In this document: positions 1-8,682 of the stretch, one piece after another
Position numbering within the stretch: the first letter of the stretch is position 1
Layout of the letters: each line of letters begins with the position of its first letter
Source: Candidatus Endonucleibacter bathymodioli
GTDB taxonomy: Bacteria > Pseudomonadota > Gammaproteobacteria > Pseudomonadales > Endozoicomonadaceae
Reading direction: 5' to 3'
Length of the DNA: 15,311 nucleotides
Assembly (NCBI GenBank): GCA_030674915.1
Contig: JASXSV010000040.1
Coordinates: 1-15,311, forward strand
Position numbers and translations under genes: made by a program
The notes under the pieces: model-generated
The model's input: the letters and a program-made list of their open reading frames with translations, nothing else
What the model was told of the DNA's origin: nothing
The model's database searches: none

Positions 1-102
1 ACAAATGAGTTCGTCTCCATGAGCCCGCGCACAGTAGACTCCCATATCAATTCTAAGTGTTAGGTGTGTAAATCTTGGCTTGTAATATATGAGCTGATAT
101 GA
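1..102 (+). pseudogene. Remnant of a LuxR-type helix-turn-helix C-terminus
   Basis: The first frame reads TNEFVSMSPRTVDSHINSKC, then an in-frame TAG at 61-63, then VCKSWLVIYELI and a TGA at 100-102. SPRTVDSHIN is the recognition-helix signature of LuxR/FixJ-type DNA-binding domains, and the part after the TAG fits the closing helix (family pattern KLGV..R.EL). The start of the gene lies outside the window, so any receiver or ligand domain is unseen. The internal stop suggests a dead gene, consistent with the decayed transposase just downstream. The identification rests on about 30 residues and could be wrong in detail. Confidence 0.5.
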
Positions 103-170
103 TTGACTGAACCTGATACTTCAATAAGAGACAATGCCACCAATTATTGGGGTTTTATTATGGGATAGAA

Positions 171-320
171 ATGCAATTGTAAAAGGATTCCATAGAGTTG
201 AAAGAAGATGCGGTGCCCTTGGTTCTAGCTCAAAACTACTCGGTAGCTGAGGCTGTGAAATCACTGAGTGTTGCGACTTTTATAGCCTTGACCACGGGTT
301 TGTTAGGGTGTTTTATGTGA
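171..320 (+). pseudogene. Truncated IS3-family transposase OrfA, N-terminal part
   Basis: From an ATG at 171 the frame reads M-Q-L, an in-frame TAA at 180-182, then KDSIELKEDAVPLVLAQNYS followed by VAEAVKSLSVATFIAL and a TGA at 318-320. IELKEDAV.LVL.QNYSVAEA.KSL.V is the N-terminal helix-turn-helix of IS3-group OrfA proteins, which bind the element ends. The rest of OrfA and all of OrfB (the DDE catalytic subunit) are missing, and the homology stops at about codon 40. I see no terminal inverted repeats, so this is an eroded fragment rather than a mobile element. Confidence 0.6.
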
Positions 321-384
321 AAAAAACCAAAAGCTACGCAGGCAAGAAATCTAGAATGACTGTGGATCTCTACTGAGATATTGC

Positions 385-723
385 TCAATGTACCTTAAAA
401 AGGTTAGTGTTACCAGCTGTACGCGGTTCTATTTCAAGGTTGTCCAAGAGAAGATCAATAATTTTTCGGATAATGCTTGTATCTTTATTGAGCTCGTTGA
501 ATGAGGTGATACCAATGAGTATATGGGCTAAAGGGTAGCACCGTAAATAACTTTTTATACCTTCTGCCTGTGCGCTGTACGCTGCTTTGTCAGCAAAGTC
601 ATTAGCACCTTCTGTTAGCCCTTTTTGGGCGGAGACAAGCATTTCCATTACTAGGTTGTACTCAGCCTTATCAGAATAAGCTAATAGTAGCCGAGCTAGA
701 GATTTTTGTAATTGAGTAGACAT
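385..723 (-). CDS. Hypothetical protein, 112 aa, unrecognised
   Basis: An intact open frame starts MSTQLQKSLARLLLAYSDKA and ends TNLFKVH. I chose the ATG at 721-723 because GGAG sits five bases upstream (GGAGCAATAATG); the frame can be extended to a TTG at 738, but that start has no visible ribosome-binding site. The protein looks soluble and largely helical, with an amphipathic N-terminal half rich in Ala, Leu, Lys and Glu and a short hydrophobic patch YPLAHILIGITSF near residues 63-75. No signal peptide or membrane span is evident and I recognise no family motif. It stands alone, between an IS3 remnant and a complete IS5 element, with nothing co-directional close enough to suggest an operon. 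It is the only apparently intact non-transposon gene in the first 2.2 kb. Confidence 0.6.
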   Translation of the reverse strand: MSTQLQKSLARLLLAYSDKAEYNLVMEMLVSAQKGLTEGANDFADKAAYSAQAEGIKSYLRCYPLAHILIGITSFNELNKDTSIIRKIIDLLLDNLEIEPRTAGNTNLFKVH

Positions 724-1099
724 TATTGCTCCATGCAACCAAGTTGAATTGATAGCTTATACCTAACGTAGCTGGAGGTGCGGTGAGGCGGCATGATAGT
801 TAAGCCCGTATATCTCTAGATTTGTCAGGTATAAGTAGGTTCGTTTAATAACTAACTGTTATATTAATTAACTCCTTGAAGGAGTGAGATTGTTGGCCGC
901 TGCTAGCACCTAAAACACCGCTATTCGGATGTTTATGGGGCATCGATAGCTTGTCGGCTACTCAAATATTTAACGGTGTTGGTATAGTAATAGCATGCTT
1001 TAGTGTTATATGGAATCTGTCGTGTTTATTTCGCGGGAAAAATTAAGCGTCCTATTGTGTTGTCCTCAGTAATACGACGCAGGCATGCTGGTTTCCTAG
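724..1099. other. Gene-poor spacer left of the IS5 element
   Basis: This stretch separates the hypothetical gene from the IS5-family element and holds no convincing gene. It contains a 9-bp inverted pair (CTTATACCT at 756-764 and AGGTATAAG at 827-835), an odd palindrome ACTCCTTGAAGGAGT at 871-885, and a plus-strand open run at 888-1046 described separately. The promoter of the hypothetical gene should lie just above 723, but I cannot point to clear -35/-10 boxes. The last four bases, CTAG at 1096-1099, are the target-site duplication of the IS. Confidence 0.5.
888..1046 (+). pseudogene. Hydrophobic open run, possible transporter C-terminus remnant
   Basis: Between a TGA (885-887) and a TAA (1044-1046) a 52-codon frame reads ...LFGCLWGIDSLSATQIFNGV followed by GIVIACFSVIW and a short basic end RGKN. 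The pattern of a glycine-rich turn, a polar S-L-S-x-x-Q-I stretch and a final hydrophobic helix with a basic end resembles the last helix of EamA/DMT-type transporters, but the similarity is weak and was judged by eye. There is no ATG and no ribosome-binding site, so it is not a functional gene as it stands. Confidence 0.25.
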
Positions 1100-1237
1100 G
1101 GAAACTCTGAACAAGCACGCTTGTTTTTTACCAGCGCTTTAAAAGCCAAATTTAAATTTATGGTGTCTATATTTATCTTATGGGCGTGTTTTTAGGTAAA
1201 TTCACTCTATTTTTTTTGTTTCCCTCGCTTTTGGTGA

Positions 1238-1263
1238 GTTTGGGGCGGATTAACCCCCCAAAC
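1238..1263 (-). terminator. Hairpin spanning the transposase stop codon
   Basis: GTTTGGGG (1238-1245) and CCCCAAAC (1256-1263) form a perfect 8-bp stem with a 10-base loop that contains the transposase stop codon. In the minus-strand transcript there is no clean U-run directly after the stem, so a classical intrinsic terminator is doubtful. It could still stabilise the transcript end or limit read-through. Confidence 0.35.
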
Positions 1264-2192
1264 GCCCTCGTAGCATGTAAAGATTGGCCAGTCCAAGCAG
1301 GGTGAATACTTGAACTGCATTTTTTACTAAGCCTTTGTAGCTGGCTTTCTTGTATCCGAACTGACATTTTATCACTCTAAAGCAATGTTCTACTCTGGCA
1401 CGAATCTGTGAGTTTTTGCGGTTTTGTTTCTTTTGTGATGAACTCATATTTTTCTTTGGTTTACGTTTATCATTAACCTTCCAGCTCATGCCAAGGCTGC
1501 GTGCTCCTCGTTTGTAAGTGTCACTAGTATAACCCGCATCTGCGAATACTACTTTGTCATCTTTGCGCAGTAACTTGGGTAATTCGTTAACATCAGCTTC
1601 ATTCGCCGGTGTGACGGTTGCGCTGTGTATGACGTTGCTATTGATATCTGTTCCTATGTGTATTTTAAAACCAAAATAATATTGGTTGTTTTTACGGGTG
1701 GAACGCATATCAGGGTCACGTTTTTTGTCTTTGTTTTTAGTAGAGCTAGGAGCTTGGATAATGGTCGCATCTACCATGCTGCCTTGAGATACCTTGATGC
1801 CTTTTTCAACAAGATATTGATTGATATCCGCAAAGATGGCTGCACTAAGTTGGTGCTTTTCAATTAGTCTTCTGAAATTAAGGATGGTGGTTTCATCAGG
1901 TATGGCATCTAATAATTCAAGTTGCGCAAACCGACGCATACAATCCATATCGTATAAGGCATGCTCTGCTGCAGGATATGATAAAGTACCATTGCTGTAA
2001 GAAATAAATCCGCAGCATACTTTCCATTGGCATTGGTGGACGACCTTTGCCTCTCTTGGGATAGTAAGGCTCTATAATATTGAGCAGGCGTACCCATGGT
2101 ACGGTTTTTTCCATTTCATTTAAAAAGAGATCACGTTTAGTGATAACTTTTTTATGGGTGTATTCTGCAGATGCGAAAGTGATTTGTTTCAT
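1250..2192 (-). pseudogene. IS5-family transposase (InsH-like), one frameshift
   Basis: Read as one gene this is about 314 aa, close to the usual length of IS5-group transposases. The N-terminal part from the ATG at 2192 reads MKQITFASAEYTHKKVITKR and has the family segment IEPYYPKRGKGRPPMP and MLRIYFLQQWY. After WY the frame must change, near 1985, to continue LSYPAAEHALYDMDCMRRFA, exactly where IS5 has [21 protein letters not shown]-type sequence. The DDE catalytic residues are all present in the second part: D in MVDATIIQAPSS, D in FADAGYTSD and E in IRARVEHCFRVIK. The shift fits a 2-base loss that also removed the Asn after WY. I see no slippery heptamer, so I read it as inactivation and not programmed frameshifting. 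Confidence 0.85.
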
Positions 2193-2269
2193 ACGACAAT
2201 GCTGTTTGTTTGTGTGGCTGTATTATCGCACATTTATTATACTTATTTAGAGATTCCCTAGGTGTTAGG

Positions 2270-2402
2270 ATCTATTATCAACTTGCCCGTGAAGGTGTGA
2301 GGTGGTTTACTGTTCTCACTCACGACAATCACCTATTGCTAGTGGATCATGTATTCGCACTCGCTCGCTTCCTAGCCATACATTCAATGGAAGCTGTTAT
2401 AG
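2270..2402 (+). repeat. Interspersed repeat, copy A
   Basis: One of four diverged copies of the same module, all in the same orientation; the others are at about 3409, 7468 and 8683. Shared blocks here are ATCTATT..TC near 2270, GTGAAGG near 2288, TCACCTATTGCT at 2329-2340 and CATTCAATGG at 2380-2390. Copy A lies downstream of ispH and directly beside the right end of the IS5 element. It does not resemble a known IS end and I cannot name the family. Confidence 0.55.
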
Positions 2403-2408
2403 AGTTTT

Positions 2409-3362
2409 TTAACCTGCCTCAATAGTTTTAAGCCTAAGCTCCTTAGGAATACTGAATGTAATGTTTTCGGCTTTGCCATCTAGCTCTTTAACAGCACTTC
2501 CTCCTAGGCGTTGTAGGTGATCAATAACTTGTGTTACCAAAATATCTGGTGCTGACGCACCCGCGGTTATGCCTACCACCTTTTTACCTTCTAACCAAGT
2601 ATTCTCAATATGGGCAGCGCTATCAATTAGGTGGGCTTCGGTACCGGCTCTTTCTGCCAGCTCTCTTAATCGGTTAGAGTTGGAGCTGTTAACTGAGCCA
2701 ACAACCAGTACCAAGTCACATTCATTGGCTAGCATTCGCACTGCATCTTGACGATTTTGAGTAGCATAGCAGATGTCATCTTTGCGGGGACCTGTAATTA
2801 GGGGATATCGTTTTTGTAGAGCGGCAATGACTTTTTCGGTATCATCCTTAGACAAGGTTGTTTGGGTAACGTAAGACAATTGCAGGGGATTACTTACCTG
2901 CAATCTAAAAACATCTTGAATACTTTCAACCAGATATATATAGCCACCTCTAGTCTCATCATATTGGCCCATAGTGCCAACCACCTCAGGATGCCCATGG
3001 TGACCTATAAGAACACACTCTCTTCCTTCTTGAGCTAACCTGACAACTTCAAAGTGGACTTTTTTAACCAGAGGGCAGGATGCATCAAATACTTTCAAGC
3101 CTCGGTGCTTGGCCTCATCTTCAACCGCTTTGGAGACACCATGGGCGCTAAAAATAACCACTTTCTCGTCGGGTACTTCATTGAGTTCGTCAACAAAAAT
3201 TACGCCCCTATCTCTGAGGCTGTCTACGACAAATTTATTGTGCACCACTTCATGGCGCACATAAATAGGAGGCCCGAGAATATCTAATGCTTTGTTAACT
3301 ATTTCAATAGCCCTGTCAACGCCTGCGCAGAACCCTCTTGGGTTGGCTAATATTATTTGCAT
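2409..3362 (-). CDS. ispH: 4-hydroxy-3-methylbut-2-enyl diphosphate reductase (LytB)
   Basis: Last enzyme of the MEP isoprenoid pathway: it reductively converts HMBPP to IPP and DMAPP with a [4Fe-4S] cluster. At 317 aa the protein is of normal length. The three cluster cysteines are visible at C12 ([11 protein letters not shown]), C96 (DASCPLV) and C198 ([11 protein letters not shown]). The substrate-binding histidines are H41 (RHEVVHNKF), H74 (FSAHGVS) and H124, with the proton-relay glutamate E126 in [21 protein letters not shown] and TAGASAPD are also family signatures. I start at the ATG at 3360-3362 because [11 protein letters not shown] is the normal N-terminus; an ATG five codons and a further start eleven codons upstream would add unconserved residues. 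It is the last gene of the murJ-to-ispH block, 192 bp after fkpB, a gap enlarged by repeat copy B. Confidence 0.97.
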   Translation of the reverse strand: MQIILANPRGFCAGVDRAIEIVNKALDILGPPIYVRHEVVHNKFVVDSLRDRGVIFVDELNEVPDEKVVIFSAHGVSKAVEDEAKHRGLKVFDASCPLVKKVHFEVVRLAQEGRECVLIGHHGHPEVVGTMGQYDETRGGYIYLVESIQDVFRLQVSNPLQLSYVTQTTLSKDDTEKVIAALQKRYPLITGPRKDDICYATQNRQDAVRMLANECDLVLVVGSVNSSNSNRLRELAERAGTEAHLIDSAAHIENTWLEGKKVVGITAGASAPDILVTQVIDHLQRLGGSAVKELDGKAENITFSIPKELRLKTIEAG

Positions 3363-3408
3363 ATTTAGTTCTATACCCATTACCCTTGAAATCATAGGGT
3401 TATTGATT

Positions 3409-3513
3409 GCTCTAACTCATCCCGATCACCTATTGCTCGAAGGCCACTGGGGATCAGAACGTTGGTTGCTTACCCGCACTTTCAATGGTTACGGGAATAT
3501 AGTGTTCTTGTTA
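3409..3513 (+). repeat. Interspersed repeat, copy B (fkpB-ispH gap)
   Basis: Diverged copy of the module also seen at 2270, 7468 and 8683. Characteristic blocks are CACCTATTGCTC at 3427-3438, GGTTGCTTACCCGCACTTTC at 3463-3482 and AATGGTTACGGGAATATAGT at 3484-3503. It aligns without gaps with copy C over about 29 triplets. In the ispH transcript it would lie in the leader, where CCCG...CGGG could form a small stem. Confidence 0.6.
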
Positions 3514-3554
3514 TAAGTTTCTGTCTTAAATAAACAGAGTAAAGAATAATAAAA

Positions 3555-3995
3555 TTAAGCCAGGCTAACTTCCAGTATTTCAATTTCAAATTGAAGATGG
3601 CGACCAGCAAGAGGGTGATTAAAGTCCACTTCAATAGATTGTTCGCCAATACGATGAATAACGCCTGGCAATTCACTATTTGCAGCGTCGGAAAATGATA
3701 CAATCAGGCCTTCTTCCAACGCTATATCATCCTTAAAAGCGGTTCTGGAGATATTCTGTATATTAGATGTATTCCGCATACCAAAAGCCTGTTCAGGAAG
3801 AACCTTAACCTTTTTTTTGTCACCCGCAGATAAGCCCATTAAAGCAGTTTCAAAACCTTTAGGTAAGTTGCCATCACCAATGATTAGAGATGCGGGAGAT
3901 TGGCCGAAAGTACTATTGAGAATTGCACCATCCTCAAGCATGAGGGAGAAGTGCAGGCTTACTTTGCTTCCCTGGGTTATTGATAGATTAGACAC
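3555..3995 (-). CDS. fkpB: FKBP-type peptidyl-prolyl cis-trans isomerase (SlpA-like)
   Basis: Cytosolic proline isomerase and chaperone of the SlpA/FkpB group, accelerating proline-limited folding. The protein shows the split FKBP fold: the N-terminal strand VSLHFSLMLEDGAILNSTFG, then LIIGDGNLPKGFETALMGLS and GDKKKV, an inserted flap (IF) domain in the middle, and the closing VDFNHPLAGRHLQFEIEILE, which is the hallmark of this subgroup. Length is 146 aa against 149 in E. coli. I start at the GTG at 3993-3995 because AAAAGG precedes it by eight bases. A GTG three codons earlier (4002-4004) would be almost on top of that ribosome-binding site. It lies 39 bp after lspA and before ispH, the conserved order, so co-transcription is likely. 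Confidence 0.95.
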   Translation of the reverse strand: MSNLSITQGSKVSLHFSLMLEDGAILNSTFGQSPASLIIGDGNLPKGFETALMGLSAGDKKKVKVLPEQAFGMRNTSNIQNISRTAFKDDIALEEGLIVSFSDAANSELPGVIHRIGEQSIEVDFNHPLAGRHLQFEIEILEVSLA

Positions 3996-4034
3996 CTGTG
4001 ACACCTTTTCATTAATAAATATAAGGATACTACT

Positions 4035-4526
4035 CTATTCGTGGCACGGTTTCTGTCCTCGAAATATATCTAGAACCAGCATTGCAGCACCGATGGTAAT
4101 TGCAGAGTCCGCTAGGTTAAATGCAGGGAAATAAAACCGGTCATAATGTATTAAAATAAAATCAACGACATAACCATGGATTAACCGATCGAAGAGATTA
4201 CCTGTGGCTCCGCCGAGAATTAAAGCCATAGCGCAAGCCTGCAAAACCTCGTGTTTTTTTAAGCCGTACAGCCAGCGAACTAGCATAAAGCTCACGATTA
4301 CGGAGACAGTACTTAAAAACCAGCGTTGCCATCCAGATTCATTGCTGAGAAAGCTGAAGGCTGCGCCGGTATTATATGTTAGGGTTAGCGAGAAAATTGG
4401 TAGTACCGTAATCTGTTCATATAGGTGCATTCCATGAACTGCTAGCCATTTTGTTGCTTGATCCAGTACCCATACCAAGCCGCTTAGCCAAAGCCAATGC
4501 AAATGTCCGGCCTCTTTATTTTTCAT
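4035..4526 (-). CDS. lspA: Lipoprotein signal peptidase (signal peptidase II)
   Basis: Inner-membrane aspartyl protease that removes the signal peptide from diacylglyceryl-modified prolipoproteins. The 163-aa sequence has four hydrophobic helices. The catalytic dyad is visible as the Asp in GYVVDFILIHY and the Asp in FPAFNLADSAITIG, nineteen residues apart as in characterised enzymes; the conserved NLFDRL and the substrate-binding stretch LTYNTGAAFSFLS are also present. I start at the ATG at 4524-4526, preceded by GAGAGG six bases away. A TTG eight codons upstream would overlap the ileS stop. The gene begins 20 bp after ileS, so the two are almost certainly translated from one message. The C-terminus FRGQKPCHE is unconserved. 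Confidence 0.96.
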   Translation of the reverse strand: MKNKEAGHLHWLWLSGLVWVLDQATKWLAVHGMHLYEQITVLPIFSLTLTYNTGAAFSFLSNESGWQRWFLSTVSVIVSFMLVRWLYGLKKHEVLQACAMALILGGATGNLFDRLIHGYVVDFILIHYDRFYFPAFNLADSAITIGAAMLVLDIFRGQKPCHE

Positions 4527-4546
4527 GCTAAGCCTCTCAGAGTCAA

Positions 4547-7381
4547 TCAAGCAAACATCCTTTTTTCACCAGGTCCTTCAATATTGTCAACACAGCGTCC
4601 ACATAACTCTTTATGTTGCTTATGAGTGCCAATATCACTTCTTCTGTGCCAACAACGAGCGCACTTTGTATGCTCTGATTTTGCAACAGCCACTTTTAGA
4701 TCGTCTAGAGCGGTGTCTGCCACATTCTGAGCCAGAGCTGACGAAAGGTCTTCAACATTAGCCGCAGATGTCATTAGAACAAAGCGCAGCTCTTCACCGA
4801 GCATTAATAGTTGTTTCTGTAGATCACCATTTGCATACAAAGTGATTTCAGCTTCCAGCCCCGCACCAATTATACCCTCATTTCGTGCGTCTTCCATGGC
4901 CTTATTGACGACTGTTTTTACCGCCATAATACTGCTCCAGTAGGCAGGCCCAAAGTGATCATTAGATAATGGCTGTAACTTGTCATACCAAGTTTCCAAA
5001 AATACTGATTGGCTTCGCTCTCCCGGCATTGCGCGCCAAAGTTCATCAGCGGTAAAGCTGAGGATTGGCGCTATCCAGCGAGAAAAAGCTTCGAGGATAT
5101 GGTGCATAGCTGTCTGACAACTGCGTCGTGCTAAACTGTCTGGCTTGGTTGTATACTGGCGGTCTTTGATAATATCCAAATAAAAAGCGCCCATGTCTAG
5201 CGCACAGAAATTATGGATTTTTTGATAAACACTAAGAAAGTTGTACTGATCCAAGGATTCAATTATTTCTTTTTGAAGGCTGCAGGCTCTATCAATAGCC
5301 CATCTATCGAGAAATAGCATATCCTGCCACTGCACCAGGTTTTTAATTGGATCAAAACCGTTAATATTTGCCAGTAGGAATCTTGCGGTGTTTCTAATGC
5401 GACGATAACTGTCAGCCGTTCGTTTCAGTATGTCATCAGATACGGTTAATTCACCGCTATAGTCTGTAGATGCAACCCATAATCGGAGTATATCGGCTCC
5501 CAAGTTGTCAAATACTTTTTGCGGTGCGACCACGTTTCCTAGTGATTTTGACATTTTTCGGCCATTGGCATCAACAACAAAGCCGTGGGTCAACAGGTTT
5601 TTATATGGAGGCGCATTATTTATGGCTATACCAGTCTTTAGGGAAGATTGAAACCATCCACGATGCTGGTCAGAGCCTTCAACATAAACATCGGCAGGGT
5701 ATTGCAACTCATCCCTGCGGTTAATAACAGAGTAGTGGGTTACACCAGAGTCAAACCAAACATCCAAAGTGTCTGTTACCTTCACATAGTTTTCAGTATC
5801 TTCGGCACTAAGCCATTCGCTAGGCTCGAGGTCAAACCAAGCATCAATACCATGTTCTTCAACTTTTAAGGCAACTTGCTCAATAAGAGTTGTCATATCT
5901 GGGTGTAGATCTTGGGTCTCTTTATGGATAAACAGTGTAATAGGCACTCCCCATGTACGTTGACGGGACACGCACCAGTCTGGGCTCTGTTCAAGCATGG
6001 ACTCCATTCGCTTGCGGCCCCAGCTAGGTGTAAACTGAACGCCATCTAATGAGGATATGGCTCTATCCAACAGGTCTTTCTTGTCCATGGAAATAAACCA
6101 TTGTGGGGTAGCACGGAAAATAAGAGGTGTTTTTGTTCTCCAGCAATGGGGATAACTGTGCTGTAATTTGTTACTTGCTAATAAGCGACCGTGATCTTTC
6201 AAAACAGCCAGAACTTTAGGGTCTACCTTGTAGACGTGCTCTCCGGAAAATATTTCCACGTTATTGCGGAAAACCCCATTGTCATCAATATAGTTTAAGG
6301 TGCTAATACCATTGGCTTTACCCACATTAAAGTCATCAACACCATGATCTGGGGCGGTGTGTACGCAACCTGTGCCCACATCAACAGTAGCATGATCACC
6401 TATAATCAACGGAAGCGCACGATCATAAAAAGGATGCGATACCATGTGCCCCTGAAGCGCAACACCCTTTGCTTTAGCGATAATCTGGTAGTCTGTAATA
6501 GCATAGCGAGACATAGAGGCTTCAACCAAGGCTTCAGCTAAAACCAACCGAGCTGGCTCACCATTAACTTGGCACTGAACCAGCGTATAGTCAATTTCTG
6601 CACCAACAGTTACAGCCTGAGATGAAGGTAGTGTCCATGGAGTGGTTGTCCAGATAACAACTGCTACCTCACCTTCCCCAGAGCCTGTAGCCTCATTAAA
6701 AGTAAAGGCGTTAAGAAAGGCCTTTTGGTCGATAGAGGCGTAGCGCACGTCTACTTGGGTAGATGTTTTGTCATGATACTCCACTTCTGCTTCGGCCAAA
6801 GCAGAGCCTCCCACAACGCTCCAGTAAACCGGTTTATAGCCCTTAACGAGATGGCCACTTTCTACTATCTTGCCCAAGGCCCTTATAATATCGGCTTCTA
6901 TCTGAAAGTTCATGGTGAGGTATGGGTTATCCCAGTCACCAAGGACGCCTAAACGTTTGAAGTCTTTTTTTTGGCCTTCTATTTGTTTGGTCGCATATTC
7001 ACGGCATTTTTGGCGGAATGTTTTAAAGTCCACCTTCTTGCCGGCTTTACCTATCATGCTTTCCACTTTGTGCTCAATAGGCAGGCCATGACAATCCCAT
7101 CCTGGGATATACGGTGCATCAAATCCACTCAGGTTCTTGGACTTGATAATAATATCCTTTATTATTTTGTTTGCGGCATGGCCTATATGAATATCACCAT
7201 TTGCGTAGGGAGGGCCGTCGTGAAGAATAAACTTATTACGTCCCTTGCGCGCTTTCCTGATTTCTTCATAAAGATTCATATTATGCCAATGCTTAAGCAT
7301 TTCGGGCTCTTGTTTAGCCAGATTGCCTCGCATAGGAAAATCAGTATGGGGTAAATTTAGTGTATGCTTATAATCAGACAT
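4547..7381 (-). CDS. ileS: Isoleucyl-tRNA synthetase
   Basis: Class I aminoacyl-tRNA synthetase that charges tRNA-Ile and edits mischarged valine. At 944 aa it matches the bacterial type (E. coli 938). In order: [12 protein letters not shown] with the HIGH signature at residues 65-68; the CP1 editing domain with [11 protein letters not shown] and [26 protein letters not shown]; the KMSKS loop in [10 protein letters not shown] at 609-613; an anticodon-binding helical domain; and a C-terminal zinc ribbon with Cys at 907, 910, 927 and 930 (CARCWHRR and CGRC). The ATG at 7379-7381 is the natural start; an AGAGGAG lies about sixteen bases upstream, longer than ideal. It is followed by lspA after 20 bp and preceded by a 257-bp gap to ribF that contains repeat copy C. 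I see no T-box-like leader, which would be unexpected in this group. Confidence 0.98.
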   Translation of the reverse strand: MSDYKHTLNLPHTDFPMRGNLAKQEPEMLKHWHNMNLYEEIRKARKGRNKFILHDGPPYANGDIHIGHAANKIIKDIIIKSKNLSGFDAPYIPGWDCHGLPIEHKVESMIGKAGKKVDFKTFRQKCREYATKQIEGQKKDFKRLGVLGDWDNPYLTMNFQIEADIIRALGKIVESGHLVKGYKPVYWSVVGGSALAEAEVEYHDKTSTQVDVRYASIDQKAFLNAFTFNEATGSGEGEVAVVIWTTTPWTLPSSQAVTVGAEIDYTLVQCQVNGEPARLVLAEALVEASMSRYAITDYQIIAKAKGVALQGHMVSHPFYDRALPLIIGDHATVDVGTGCVHTAPDHGVDDFNVGKANGISTLNYIDDNGVFRNNVEIFSGEHVYKVDPKVLAVLKDHGRLLASNKLQHSYPHCWRTKTPLIFRATPQWFISMDKKDLLDRAISSLDGVQFTPSWGRKRMESMLEQSPDWCVSRQRTWGVPITLFIHKETQDLHPDMTTLIEQVALKVEEHGIDAWFDLEPSEWLSAEDTENYVKVTDTLDVWFDSGVTHYSVINRRDELQYPADVYVEGSDQHRGWFQSSLKTGIAINNAPPYKNLLTHGFVVDANGRKMSKSLGNVVAPQKVFDNLGADILRLWVASTDYSGELTVSDDILKRTADSYRRIRNTARFLLANINGFDPIKNLVQWQDMLFLDRWAIDRACSLQKEIIESLDQYNFLSVYQKIHNFCALDMGAFYLDIIKDRQYTTKPDSLARRSCQTAMHHILEAFSRWIAPILSFTADELWRAMPGERSQSVFLETWYDKLQPLSNDHFGPAYWSSIMAVKTVVNKAMEDARNEGIIGAGLEAEITLYANGDLQKQLLMLGEELRFVLMTSAANVEDLSSALAQNVADTALDDLKVAVAKSEHTKCARCWHRRSDIGTHKQHKELCGRCVDNIEGPGEKRMFA

Positions 7382-7467
7382 AATCGGTTACCAGATTCTC
7401 CTCTCATCATTCTGCATGAATAATCTCAAATAGGCATTTGCCTTATGCTCATGCCCCTGAAGGTATA

Positions 7468-7563
7468 TTGCTTTATCATCCTAGCCAACTATTGCTAGTG
7501 GGTTTATTAAGTTTTTCTCGATTGTTGTTTACCCTAACCTTCAATAGTAATGGATATACATAA
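7468..7563 (+). repeat. Interspersed repeat, copy C (ribF-ileS gap)
   Basis: Diverged copy of the module at 2270, 3409 and 8683. It shares ACTATTGCTAGTG (7488-7500, compare copy A), GTTGTTTACCC and CCTTCAATAGTAATGG with copy B at equal spacing. It lies about 90-190 bases upstream of the ileS start in transcript sense and accounts for much of the unusually wide ribF-ileS gap. Confidence 0.5.
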
Positions 7564-7638
7564 TTCTGCACGGTAACTTACTTAACCGTGCGAGAAGGAT
7601 GAAGCTTTCAAAAAACTTTTTGGAACAATGCAGTTAGC

Positions 7639-8565
7639 TTACACCGGCCGTGACAAGCTGCAGGCAGCGAGGACATCACTACTAATAGCTTTAGTCAATG
7701 CTTCTAGGGAGTCAAACTTGCGCTCATCTCTAATCTTTTCTATAAACTCGACCCGAAGCTCAAGGCCATAGAGATCCCCATGGAAGTCAAGGATATGAAC
7801 TTCAAGCAATGGCATGCTGGCCATAACGGTGGGTCTTACGCCCACATTAGCAACAGCGTTATAGCATTTATTTTCAAAATAAACGTTAACGGCAAAGACG
7901 CCGGTGGTTGGTGTTTTGTGGCGAGCTATGCGAATATTGGCAGTAGGATACCCCAGTTCTCGACCTAACTGCTGGCCTTTGATGACACGGCCGATAATTG
8001 TTAATGGGTGTCCAAGTAGTTGATTAGCCTCTTCTAAGCGGCCTGCAGCTAACGCATATCTAACTCTGGTGCTACTTATTCGTTTGCCATTCATGGATTC
8101 TGTTGGCGAACCGGACACTCCAAAGCCGTATTGTCTTCCCATGTCGCAAAGGTGAGAAAAACCACCCCTGCGTTTATATCCAAAACGAAAGTCATCACCG
8201 ACAACTAGATAGCTCGCACCGAGACCATCCACCAGAATGTTTTTAACAAAATCATCAGCATGAATATTGCTGAGTTTATTACCAAAAGAAAGGCACAGTA
8301 CCTGAGCGACACCACAGTGTTCAAGCAGGAATAACTTTTCTCTCAGAGTTGTGAGCCTGGTAGGAGAGTCCCCAATACTAAAGTGCTCTTGGGGTAATGG
8401 CTCAAAGGTAATAACGCAGGTTTTGGTCCTTCTTTTTTGAGCTTCTGTACGAAGCGCTTTGAGCATTGCTTTGTGGCCAAGATGAACACCATCAAAATTA
8501 CCGATGGTGGCAACACAAGCACGGTGCTCTCGCCTTATGTTGTGCAATCCACGAATCAGGTGCAT
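7639..8565 (-). CDS. ribF: Bifunctional riboflavin kinase / FAD synthetase
   Basis: Phosphorylates riboflavin to FMN and adenylylates FMN to FAD. At 308 aa it is of normal bacterial length. The N-terminal nucleotidyltransferase half has GNFDGVHLGH at residues 22-31 (the HxGH-type loop), VVGDDFRFGY at 121-130 and the RISSTRVR segment at 162-169. The C-terminal kinase half has GRELGYPTANI at 201-211, TTGVFAV and ANVGVRPT. I start at the ATG at 8563-8565 because MHLIRGLHNIR is the conserved N-terminus and GGA lies about seven bases upstream. The frame stays open to an ATG at 8643, but those 26 residues are unlike the family. It lies between murJ and ileS in the conserved order, with repeats in both flanking gaps. 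Confidence 0.96.
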   Translation of the reverse strand: MHLIRGLHNIRREHRACVATIGNFDGVHLGHKAMLKALRTEAQKRRTKTCVITFEPLPQEHFSIGDSPTRLTTLREKLFLLEHCGVAQVLCLSFGNKLSNIHADDFVKNILVDGLGASYLVVGDDFRFGYKRRGGFSHLCDMGRQYGFGVSGSPTESMNGKRISSTRVRYALAAGRLEEANQLLGHPLTIIGRVIKGQQLGRELGYPTANIRIARHKTPTTGVFAVNVYFENKCYNAVANVGVRPTVMASMPLLEVHILDFHGDLYGLELRVEFIEKIRDERKFDSLEALTKAISSDVLAACSLSRPV

Positions 8566-8682
8566 CGGGTGTTCCAATAATTGTCTAACAAATGTGCGTG
8601 TGTTAAAAGAGAGAAGTATACCCCAGATGGGAGGGCGAGTCATTTCAATAAGATATAATATTGTCTACTAAACTAACTTATA

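Larger units (their letters stand above)
1096..2261 (-). mobile_element. Complete IS5-family insertion sequence with CTAG target duplication
   Basis: The element proper runs 1100-2257 (1158 bp). Its left end reads GGAAACTCTGAACAAG and its right end, on the other strand, GGAATCTCTAAATAAG, matching at 13 of 16 positions. CTAG is present directly outside both ends (1096-1099 and 2258-2261), fitting the 4-bp YTAR target duplication of the IS5 group. One transposase gene fills the element on the minus strand, with about 150 bp of non-coding sequence at the left end. The intact ends and target duplication indicate simple insertion without later rearrangement. The diverged ends and a frameshift in the transposase suggest it is no longer autonomous. 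The right end abuts copy A of the interspersed repeat. Confidence 0.9.

Noticed and set aside
756..835. 9-bp inverted pair CTTATACCT / AGGTATAAG as an operator or stem
   Set aside because: A single imperfectly placed pair 60 bases apart in AT-rich DNA is not enough to call a site.
4547..7381. Numerous 60-130 codon frames antisense to ileS and to the other core genes
   Set aside because: They are shadows of strongly conserved genes, without family motifs or good ribosome-binding sites.
7382..7638. Riboswitch or T-box ahead of ileS, or FMN element near ribF
   Set aside because: No T-box or RFN core motifs are visible; the gap is largely explained by repeat copy C.
8566..8643. N-terminal extension of ribF to an ATG at 8643
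   Set aside because: The 26 extra residues are unlike RibF, whose normal start is M.LIRG.HN; the ATG at 8565 fits better.
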